Below are positions 1-4,736 of a stretch of 6,749 nt of DNA, one piece after another. Below the pieces are notes generated by a model. The model made no database searches. It worked only from the letters and a program-made list of their open reading frames with translations, and was not told the origin of the DNA. A program made the position numbers and the translations under genes. Positions within the stretch are counted from its first letter, which is position 1; the number at the start of each line of letters is the position of its first letter. The stretch is from Pseudorhodoplanes sp. (GTDB taxonomy: Bacteria; Pseudomonadota; Alphaproteobacteria; Rhizobiales; Xanthobacteraceae), in the NCBI GenBank assembly GCA_008933495.1, contig WBUW01000170.1:1-6749 (forward strand), written 5' to 3'.

Positions 1-106
1 GGATGACCTCGCGAACGAGACCGGCGGTCGCGCCCGGCACGAGGCAGGCGAGCGTGCGCACCAGGAGGCGTTCCGATTCGTGGGTCGGGATGATCACGCT
101 GATCAT
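1..106 (-). CDS. Glycosyltransferase family 2, N-terminal fragment (runs off left edge)
   Basis: Read on the minus strand from the ATG at 106-104, the first 35 codons begin MISVIIPTHESERLL, the classic opening of GT-A fold family 2 glycosyltransferases: a first beta strand (SVIIPT) that leads into the nucleotide-sugar binding site, then the E-rich helix that normally carries NE or HE. The fragment ends at ...LVREVI, just before where an aspartate-containing DGGS/DDGS motif would be expected. The protein would transfer a sugar from a nucleotide-sugar donor to an unknown acceptor; nothing in the window identifies donor or acceptor. A GAGG ribosome binding site (complement of 112-115) lies 5 nt before the ATG and supports this start. 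The gene is divergent from the radical SAM gene and shares its 172-nt intergenic region. It was too short at the edge to appear as a long open frame. I am confident of the superfamily and cannot assign a specific function. Confidence 0.8.
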   Translation of the reverse strand, partial: MISVIIPTHESERLLVRTLACLVPGATAGLVREVI

Positions 107-111
107 GGACA

Positions 112-115
112 CCTC
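112..115 (-). promoter_or_regulatory. Ribosome binding site of the GT2 gene
   Basis: On the minus strand GAGG is followed by 5 nt and then the ATG ending at 104. This purine run at near-ideal spacing decides the start of the edge-truncated glycosyltransferase. Confidence 0.6.
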
Positions 116-210
116 GGCTGCGCGACACCGGCACGGGAACCCGCCCCGGTCTCGCCCGTTACCCCAACGGATGGGGCATCTGCGCTGCAATGCCACGGTA
201 TCTGGCGAAA

Positions 211-271
211 TCAACAGTCATCCGCCTGCACGATTAAAGTTCTTGTTTTGTTCTCCAAATCGCTCTAGGTT
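211..271 (+). promoter_or_regulatory. Candidate promoter region of the radical SAM gene
   Basis: Two sigma-70-like pairs can be drawn. The first is TCAACA (211-216), 18 nt, TAAAGT (235-240), giving a leader of roughly 30 nt, with the LexA box overlapping the -10 element and the start point. The second is TTGTTT (243-248), 17 nt, TAGGTT (266-271), which would begin transcription at or next to the ATG at 279 and give a leaderless or nearly leaderless message. Neither is a strong match. The AT-rich composition and the operator position argue that the promoter lies here, and in both models LexA would block it. The only ribosome-binding-like sequence before the ATG is a weak AGG at 267-269, 9 nt upstream. 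Confidence 0.4.
239..253 (+). promoter_or_regulatory. Putative LexA (SOS) box, GTTC-N7-GTTC
   Basis: The sequence GTTC (239-242), seven T-rich bases, GTTC (250-253) is an exact match to the direct-repeat LexA operator of alphaproteobacteria, which differs from the CTG-N10-CAG palindrome of gammaproteobacteria. It ends 25 nt before the radical SAM start codon, inside a conspicuously AT-rich patch (about 230-280) in otherwise GC-rich DNA, so it coincides with the likely promoter. Bound LexA would cover either of the candidate hexamer pairs described for the promoter. The same site lies 133 nt upstream of the divergent GT2 start, so an effect on that gene is possible but less likely. The operator consensus is established knowledge; occupancy here is inference. 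Confidence 0.68.
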
Positions 272-278
272 TATTTTC

Positions 279-1454
279 ATGGCTCGATCATCCGCAGCCC
301 TGAGAAGCCCGCCGGCGCCGCCGCCCTCCGCGCCGGCGGGCGACTTTGATCCGGCGATGCCCGACGCCGCCGGCTTCCTCGGCACGGGCGTGCGCAAGGA
401 CCTGCGCCGCGGACGCGGCACGCTGTCCAACGCCGCCGGACGCTACGAGCCGCTTGCGCGCATCGTCTTCGATGACGGCTGGCAAAGCCTCGAAGACCTG
501 CCGCCGTTCAAGACCAGCGTCCAGCTCGACGCCACCCGCAAAATCATCACGCGCAACGAATCGCCGGACATCTCCTTTGACCGCTCGATCAATCCCTATC
601 GCGGCTGCGAGCATGGCTGCGTCTATTGCTTTGCGCGCCCGACGCACGCCTATCTCGGGCTGTCGCCCGGTCTCGACTTCGAATCGAAACTGTTCATGAA
701 GCCGGACGCGCCGGCCCTGCTCGAAAAGGAATTGTCGGCGCCCGGCTATTCCCCGCGCACGATCGCGATCGGCACCAATACCGATCCCTACCAGCCGATC
801 GAGAAGAAATACGAAATCATGCGGCGCATCCTGGAAGTGCTGGAGCACGCCGGACATCCGGTCGGGATCGCGACCAAGTCCGCACTCGTGATCCGCGATA
901 TCGACATTCTGGCGCGCATGGCGAAACGCAATCTCGCCAAGGTCGCAATTTCCGTCACCACGCTCGACCCCAAGATCGCGCGCACGATGGAGCCGCGCGC
1001 GGCCACGCCCCCCCGCCGGCTCGAAGCGCTGCGCCAGCTCTCCGAGGCCGGCATTCCGACCGCGGTCATGGTCGCGCCGGTAATCCCGGCGATCAACGAT
1101 CCCGACATTGAGCGGATTCTGGATGCCGCCGCGCTCGCGGGCGCGAAGGGCGCCGGCTATATATTGCTGCGGCTGCCGCTCGAAGTGCGCGATTTGTTCA
1201 AGGAATGGCTGATGGCGAATTTCCCCGACCGCTATCGCCACGTGCTCAAACTTGTGCGCGACATGCGCGGCGGCAAGGATTACGACTCGACCTGGGGCAG
1301 GCGCATGACCGGGACCGGCCCCTATGCCTGGATGATCGGGCGGCGGTTCGAGGCGCATTGCGCCAAGCTCGGGCTGAACGCCGAACGCACGAAACTCAGC
1401 ACCGAACATTTCCGGCGGCCAAAGAAGGGATCCGAGCAGCTCAGCCTTTTTTGA
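279..1454 (+). CDS. PA0069-family radical SAM protein (SplB-like, COG1533)
   Basis: A 391-residue radical SAM protein. The 4Fe-4S/SAM motif C-x3-C-x2-C is at C110, C114 and C117 within NPYRGCEHGCVYCFARP, followed by the GTNTDPYQPIEKKY signature (from G165) typical of the SplB/COG1533 group, then alternating beta/alpha barrel segments (IATKS, VAISVTTL, AVMVAPVIP). Spore photoproduct lyase, the characterised relative, repairs a thymine dimer in DNA; PA0069-type proteins have no established substrate that I know of. The only other cysteine is C361 near the C terminus, so the hydrogen-donor cysteine that spore photoproduct lyase carries in the barrel region has no obvious equivalent. The last five residues, 387-391, are QLSLF, the consensus beta-sliding-clamp-binding pentapeptide. 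The frame is open upstream to position 3, but that stretch overlaps the divergent GT2 gene and the operator; ATG 279 is chosen because family-like sequence begins there and the promoter lies just before it. A LexA-type box precedes the gene. The family call is firm; a DNA repair role is inference. Confidence 0.9.
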   Translation: MARSSAALRSPPAPPPSAPAGDFDPAMPDAAGFLGTGVRKDLRRGRGTLSNAAGRYEPLARIVFDDGWQSLEDLPPFKTSVQLDATRKIITRNESPDISFDRSINPYRGCEHGCVYCFARPTHAYLGLSPGLDFESKLFMKPDAPALLEKELSAPGYSPRTIAIGTNTDPYQPIEKKYEIMRRILEVLEHAGHPVGIATKSALVIRDIDILARMAKRNLAKVAISVTTLDPKIARTMEPRAATPPRRLEALRQLSEAGIPTAVMVAPVIPAINDPDIERILDAAALAGAKGAGYILLRLPLEVRDLFKEWLMANFPDRYRHVLKLVRDMRGGKDYDSTWGRRMTGTGPYAWMIGRRFEAHCAKLGLNAERTKLSTEHFRRPKKGSEQLSLF

Positions 1455-1472
1455 CCATCCGGACTTCCGTTA

Positions 1473-1580
1473 CCCCCGGGGCGCCGCCGCGGAAGCTGCG
1501 TAAAGCGGCCCGCCGGCGGCGAACCTTCCGGACCGGCTGTGCGGTTCGCGAAGGTTCGCGAGCGCCTCGCGCCCCGGGGG
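1473..1580. repeat. Nested inverted-repeat element between the radical SAM and VOC genes
   Basis: The 153-nt spacer contains a perfect 12-bp inverted repeat, cccccggggcgc at 1473-1484 and its complement at 1569-1580. Inside it is a perfect 9-bp inverted repeat, gcgaacctt at 1519-1527 and aaggttcgc at 1551-1559. An alternative 8-bp pairing (1482-1489 with 1514-1521) competes with the outer stem, and each outer arm contains the self-complementary ccccgggg. A short direct repeat, ggttcgcga, occurs at 1543-1551 and 1553-1561. The element lies downstream of the radical SAM stop and ends 27 nt before the VOC start, so it could be a 3'-end structure for the first gene, a leader structure for the second, or a DNA-level repeat. 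No T-tract follows, so it is not a standard intrinsic terminator. Confidence 0.5.
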
Positions 1581-1592
1581 CTCATCAACGCC

Positions 1593-1598
1593 GAGAGG
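1593..1598 (+). promoter_or_regulatory. Ribosome binding site of the VOC gene
   Basis: GAGAGG lies 9 nt before the ATG at 1608. It decides between this start and the in-frame ATG at 1539, which would place the N terminus inside the intergenic repeat. Confidence 0.55.
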
Positions 1599-1607
1599 TG
1601 CCCGGCC

Positions 1608-2048
1608 ATGACCGCTCCCCACGCCCATGTCAGCCTGATCACGCTCGGCACCGCCGATCTCGCGCGCGCAGCGGGTTTTTACGAGCGGCTCGGGTTCGCG
1701 CGGAAAATGCGGGCGGCGCAAGGCGTCGCCTTCTTCGAAGCCGGCGGCGCTGCGTTGTCGCTCTATGGCCTCGCCGACCTCGCGCGCGACGCCGGCATTT
1801 CCGAAACAGCCCAGCGTCCCGGCTCCGGTGGCGTGACGCTGGCCTGGAATTGCGCGAGCGAAGCCGCGGTCGACGCGGTGATGGCGCGGGCGGCGGCGGC
1901 CGGCGGCAAAGTCCTGGTCGGCGCGAAGAAGGCGTTCTGGGGCGGCTATCACGGCCACTTCGCCGACCCCGACGGGCATGTCTGGGAGGTCGCATTTAAT
2001 CCCCAGTTTCCACTGGCGCCCGACGGCCAACCTGCCCTGCCCGACTGA
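1608..2048 (+). CDS. VOC (glyoxalase/bleomycin-resistance fold) family protein
   Basis: A 146-residue protein made of two beta-alpha-beta-beta-beta modules, the usual length for a single-domain vicinal oxygen chelate protein. Module 1 opens with HVSLITLGTADLARAAGFYERLGF (about 7-30) and includes the FFEAGGAALSLYG strand pair. Module 2 runs from about 78 and ends in the hallmark DPDGHVWEV (120-128), where H124 or E127 may be a metal ligand. The N-terminal H7 could be another, but many relatives as I recall them lack it, so metal binding is uncertain. VOC proteins include glyoxalases, ring-cleavage dioxygenases and antibiotic-binding proteins; this uncharacterised subgroup has no assigned substrate. 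The start at ATG 1608 is chosen over an in-frame ATG at 1539 because GAGAGG (1593-1598) precedes it and the fold starts directly after. It is probably the first gene of an operon with rnhB, 40 nt downstream. Confidence 0.85.
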   Translation: MTAPHAHVSLITLGTADLARAAGFYERLGFARKMRAAQGVAFFEAGGAALSLYGLADLARDAGISETAQRPGSGGVTLAWNCASEAAVDAVMARAAAAGGKVLVGAKKAFWGGYHGHFADPDGHVWEVAFNPQFPLAPDGQPALPD

Positions 2049-2088
2049 GGCGTTGCCATTTGCGCCCGGCCGCGCACCATCGCAACCG

Positions 2089-2787
2089 ATGAGTCGCGAT
2101 CGTACCGCCGCGCGCCTGCCTCTCGGCGAAGCCGACATCCGGCCGAGCTTCCGCCGGGAGCGGGCGGCCATGAAAAAGGGCCTTGTGCCGGTGGCGGGCT
2201 GCGACGAAGCCGGGCGCGGGCCGCTCGCGGGGCCGGTCGTGGCCGCGGCGGTGATCCTCGATCCCGACCGCATCCCGCGCGGCCTCAACGATTCCAAGAA
2301 GCTGCCGGCGGCCGCCCGCGAAAAGCTCTATGACGCCATTTGCGCGACCGCCGAGGTCGCCGTCGCGATCGCCTCGTGCGCGCGCATCGACCGCGACAAT
2401 ATCCTGCAAGCCTCGCTGTGGGCGCTGGCGCGGGCGGTGCAAGCGCTGCCGGTGCGCCCCGGCCTCGTCTTCGTCGACGGCCGCGACCGGATCGCGGTGC
2501 CGTGCGAATGCCGGACGATCGTGCGGGGCGACGCGCTGGTATGCTCGATCGCGGCGGCCTCCATCGTCGCCAAGGTCACCCGCGACCGGCTGATGGTGCG
2601 GCTGGGAGCGGCGCATCCGGGCTATGGCTTCGAACGCCATATGGGCTATGCCGTCCCCGCGCACGCCGAGGCGCTGCAGCGGCTCGGACCGACCGTCCAC
2701 CACCGCCGCAGTTTTTCGCCCGTGGCGCGCGCTTATGGTGATAACCTCACCGATGCCGACATCGCGGAGGCGCGGTTGCCTCTGTGA
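2089..2787 (+). CDS. rnhB: Ribonuclease HII
   Basis: Endonuclease that nicks 5' to ribonucleotides in duplex DNA, starting ribonucleotide excision repair, and degrades RNA:DNA hybrids in the cytoplasm using Mn2+ or Mg2+. The 232-residue protein has the whole catalytic set: D39 and E40 in AGCDEAGRGPLAGPV, D130 in VFVDGRD, and D166 in AASIVAKVTRD; LNDSKKL (66-72) and HPGYGFERHMGY (176-187) are further family motifs. The start is ambiguous. ATG 2089 has no clear ribosome binding site but includes the SFRRER segment (20-25) found in rhizobial orthologues as I recall them; ATG 2170 (M28) has GGGAG 9 nt upstream and would still keep the catalytic core. I prefer 2089 because of the conserved extension. 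The gene follows the VOC gene by 40 nt and overlaps the next gene by 4 nt, suggesting co-transcription and translational coupling. Confidence 0.95.
   Translation: MSRDRTAARLPLGEADIRPSFRRERAAMKKGLVPVAGCDEAGRGPLAGPVVAAAVILDPDRIPRGLNDSKKLPAAAREKLYDAICATAEVAVAIASCARIDRDNILQASLWALARAVQALPVRPGLVFVDGRDRIAVPCECRTIVRGDALVCSIAAASIVAKVTRDRLMVRLGAAHPGYGFERHMGYAVPAHAEALQRLGPTVHHRRSFSPVARAYGDNLTDADIAEARLPL
2156..2160 (+). promoter_or_regulatory. Internal ribosome-binding-like site for the alternative rnhB start
   Basis: GGGAG lies 9 nt before the in-frame ATG at 2170 (codon 28). It is better than anything in front of ATG 2089 and could give a shorter RNase HII starting MKKGLVPVAGCDEAGRG, which would still include all catalytic residues. 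Confidence 0.35.
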
Positions 2788-4361
2788 GCGCGCACACGTC
2801 GTTGCCTGCCGTCCCGAAGCCCGTTCCTCCCGCCGCGATGCTGACCATCTCCCTTTTCATCGAGTTGATCCGCACGCGGCCGCGGCTGATTTTCTGGCTG
2901 GCCGTCTCGGCGCAGGCGCTGGCGTGGACGCTGGTCCCCTGGCTGTTCTATGTCGCGCCGCCCGGCGACGTCGCCGACGTGATCGCGACCGGCCACGGCT
3001 TTCCGTTCGGCAGCGACCCTGGTCCGCCGCTCGCTTATTGGGCCGCGGAGGTCGCGTTCCGGATCGGCGGCCTGCTCGGCGTCTATGCACTGTCGCAGCT
3101 GTGCGTGGTCGTCACGTTTTGCGCGATCTTCTCGCTCGGCAGGCTGATCGCCGGGCCGCATCACGCGGTGCTGGCGATCCTGCTGATGGCCGGCATCACC
3201 GCGCTCGGCGCGCCGACGCCGGATTTCGGGCCGGCGATCCTCTCGATGCCGGTCTGGGCGCTTGCCCTCCTGCATTTCTATCGCGCCGCCGGGCTCGGCC
3301 AGCCCGGGGCCTGGTACGCGCTCGCCATCGATATCGGCCTGCTCGGGCTGATCAGCTATCAGGGTCTGATGCTTGCCGCCCTTCTCCCGCTGTTCGTGCT
3401 CGTGACCGGGCGCGTGACCACGATCGGGCGCACCATGCATCCGCTGATCGCGACGGTGATCGCCGTGCTGATCCTATTTCCGCACCTGATCTGGATCGAC
3501 CAGGCGGGCGGGGTGAAGCTGCCGGCCTTCGATGCGCTGGCCTCGCGCGAAGCGCTCGCCGGCGCGGTCGCGGACTGGGGCCGGCTCGTCGCCATCCTGG
3601 CGCTGAGCCATGCCGGCCTCCTCATCATGATCGCGATCGCCACGAACGCCACGCGCGTGCGCCGCGCGCAGGCCGTCATCATCCATCGCGCGGCGGTCGA
3701 TCCGTTCGCGCGCCACCTCGTCTATTTCTTTGCGCTCGTGCCGGCGCTGCTGGTCACGTTCGCGGCCGTGCTCAGCGGACAAACCGCACCGGTGGTGCTC
3801 AGCCCCGCTTTCGTCCTGTCCGGTCTCGCCCTCGTGGTTGCCGCCGGTGAAAACATCGCGCTCCACCACCAGCGCCTATTGGCGACGGTGTGGGCCCTGC
3901 TCCTGCTGCTGCCGCCGCTCATTGCCGCGTTTGCCGTGCTGATCACGCCCTGGACCGGGATCGAGCTGCGCATCACGCAGCCGGCGCCGGAAATGGCGCG
4001 CTTTCTGGCCGAGGGTTTCGAGCGGCGCACCGGCCGCCCGCTCGCCATTGTCGGCGGCCAGACCCGCCTTGCGTCGCTTGTGGCCATGTTCGCGCCGAGT
4101 CGGCCATCGATCTTCATCGACGACGATCCCGCGCGCCCGGTCAAACGCAGCGATATCGCCGAAAGCGGCGCTATCATCCTGTGGCCGGCAACCGACGCCG
4201 CCGGCACGCCGCCGCCGGCCATCAAGGCGCAGTTTCCCGAGCTCGTGCCGGAAGTCCCGCGCGTGTTCGGACGCACGATCGAGGGGCGCCTGACGCCGTT
4301 TCGCATCGGCTGGGCGATGCTGCGGCCGCGCGCGCCGGATCCGGAGACGCCCGCGCAATAA
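2784..4361 (+). CDS. GT39/ArnT-like integral membrane glycosyltransferase
   Basis: A 525-residue polytopic membrane protein with about ten hydrophobic segments (roughly 34-57, 86-118, 127-141, 152-168, 177-205, 221-236, 267-287, 312-330, 338-354, 366-389) and a soluble C-terminal part from about 391. The loop after the first segment holds D62 and D65 followed by SDPGPPLAYW (77-86), which fits the GT39/PMT_2 layout in which an acidic pair in the first periplasmic loop precedes a D-H/x-P-P-L motif; D62 or D65 would be the catalytic acid. Family members use polyprenyl-phosphate-linked sugars to modify lipid A, glycans or proteins in the periplasm; the acceptor here is unknown. Translation is assigned to GTG 2784, overlapping the rnhB stop as GTGA, with GGAGG at 2766-2770 some 13 nt away. 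An in-frame ATG at 2838 lacks a ribosome binding site. The family call is from overall pattern and is less certain than for its neighbours. Confidence 0.78.
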   Translation: MSAHTSLPAVPKPVPPAAMLTISLFIELIRTRPRLIFWLAVSAQALAWTLVPWLFYVAPPGDVADVIATGHGFPFGSDPGPPLAYWAAEVAFRIGGLLGVYALSQLCVVVTFCAIFSLGRLIAGPHHAVLAILLMAGITALGAPTPDFGPAILSMPVWALALLHFYRAAGLGQPGAWYALAIDIGLLGLISYQGLMLAALLPLFVLVTGRVTTIGRTMHPLIATVIAVLILFPHLIWIDQAGGVKLPAFDALASREALAGAVADWGRLVAILALSHAGLLIMIAIATNATRVRRAQAVIIHRAAVDPFARHLVYFFALVPALLVTFAAVLSGQTAPVVLSPAFVLSGLALVVAAGENIALHHQRLLATVWALLLLLPPLIAAFAVLITPWTGIELRITQPAPEMARFLAEGFERRTGRPLAIVGGQTRLASLVAMFAPSRPSIFIDDDPARPVKRSDIAESGAIILWPATDAAGTPPPAIKAQFPELVPEVPRVFGRTIEGRLTPFRIGWAMLRPRAPDPETPAQ

Positions 4362-4363
4362 CA

Positions 4364-4408
4364 GCATGATCGCGAAACGGGAACACCGGTTCCCGGATAA
4401 GATCACGC
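4364..4408. repeat. REP-like palindrome of the rhizobial GCATGATC type
   Basis: A 45-nt imperfect palindrome starting 2 nt after the GT39 stop codon. Outer arms GCATGATC (4364-4371) and GATCACGC (4401-4408) match with one mismatch. The inner stem cgggaac (4378-4384) and gttcccg (4389-4395) is perfect, with a 4-nt loop. Elements beginning GCATGATC and ending GATCATGC, with a GGAA...TTCC inner stem, are, as I recall, abundant between genes in Bradyrhizobium, Rhodopseudomonas and relatives. Only one copy is seen here, so the repeat nature is by recognition. Its position suggests it also serves as the 3' end of the upstream operon's message. Confidence 0.6.
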
Positions 4409-4494
4409 GCGGATAAATGACCGGAGGAATGGCGGTTTCGAGAAAACGACTTTGCCTTGGCGGCGCGCTGCCGGTCTTCAGTCATCGCTCACGC

Positions 4495-4578
4495 TTTCGC
4501 CGCGCAATGTCGAAATAACACCATGGACCAGACCTTGGCCGTCTGCCCGCATCGCGGGCAGCGTTTCGCAGCGCAATG
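4495..4578 (+). repeat. Imperfect 15-nt direct repeat pair upstream of the permease
   Basis: The copies are 4495-4509 and 4564-4578, each tttcgc, one variable base (c or a), gcgcaatg. They are 69 nt apart start to start and share further similarity on both flanks. The hairpin at 4543-4561 lies between them. They could be paired operator half-sites or a remnant of a small duplication. Confidence 0.45.
4543..4561 (+). other. Perfect 8-bp hairpin, 3-nt loop
   Basis: ctgcccgc (4543-4550) and gcgggcag (4554-4561) are exact complements around the loop atc. No T-tract follows, so it is not an intrinsic terminator. It lies 175 nt before the permease start in the presumed leader or upstream regulatory region. 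Confidence 0.4.
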
Positions 4579-4724
4579 CGAGAAGCCGCGGCGCCGATCG
4601 CAGTCCGCCCGACAAAAACGGCGCCTCTCCCGGTCAAATTCATTCAAGAATAGCGGTGCACAACCCGGCCGGCCCCGCGCAAGCCGGCGGACGGAGTTGT
4701 ATTTTGGCTCTCTCCATTCCGGGC

Positions 4725-4730
4725 GAGGGG
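4725..4730 (+). promoter_or_regulatory. Strong ribosome binding site of the NCS2 permease
   Basis: GAGGGG, 6 nt before ATG 4737, fixes the permease start. It rules out the 95 upstream in-frame codons (from 4452) as part of the protein. Confidence 0.7.
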
Positions 4731-4736
4731 CGACCA

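Larger units (their letters stand above)
4362..4736. other. 375-nt intergenic region upstream of the permease
   Basis: Apart from the palindrome at its left end it holds a 15-nt direct repeat with one mismatch (tttcgcNgcgcaatg at 4495-4509 and 4564-4578), a compact hairpin at 4543-4561 and the permease ribosome binding site. Open frames through it, including a 33-codon one from ATG 4417 with GGAGG only a base or so before its second ATG, show no recognisable protein. I found no convincing -35/-10 pair. The length and structure leave room for a regulatory leader, but I cannot match it to a known riboswitch. Confidence 0.4.

Noticed and set aside
3..278. Upstream extension of the radical SAM frame to an ATG at position 3 (92 extra codons)
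   Set aside because: It overlaps the N-terminal coding sequence of the divergent GT2 gene and the promoter/operator region, and the translated stretch is low-complexity, Arg/Pro-rich and unlike the family.
288..1409. Long minus-strand open frame of 373 codons opposite the radical SAM gene
   Set aside because: It is the antisense of a clear gene in GC-rich DNA, with Arg/Ala-rich composition and no recognisable domain.
1544..1557. Second GTTC...GTTC pair before the VOC gene
   Set aside because: The spacing is 6 nt, not the 7 nt required for the alphaproteobacterial LexA box, and it lies within the inverted-repeat structure.
1539..1607. Upstream in-frame ATG for the VOC protein
   Set aside because: The added residues are not fold-like and lie in the repeat element; GAGAGG supports the ATG at 1608.
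2624..3850. 408-codon plus-strand frame overlapping rnhB and the GT39 gene
   Set aside because: It is an out-of-frame shadow, Arg-rich, without motifs, and conflicts with two recognisable genes.
4378..4395. GAAC...GTTC in the palindrome as an SOS box
   Set aside because: It is an inverted arrangement with a 4-nt gap, not the direct GTTC-N7-GTTC or its complement; it belongs to the REP-like element.
4417..4518. Small open frame (33 codons) after the REP-like palindrome, with GGAGG close to an ATG
   Set aside because: The purine run is too close to the second ATG for normal initiation and the peptide is basic with no recognisable feature; the evidence is too thin to call a gene.
4452..4736. 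95-codon N-terminal extension of the permease frame
   Set aside because: A strong ribosome binding site fixes the start at 4737, and the extension does not resemble NCS2 proteins.
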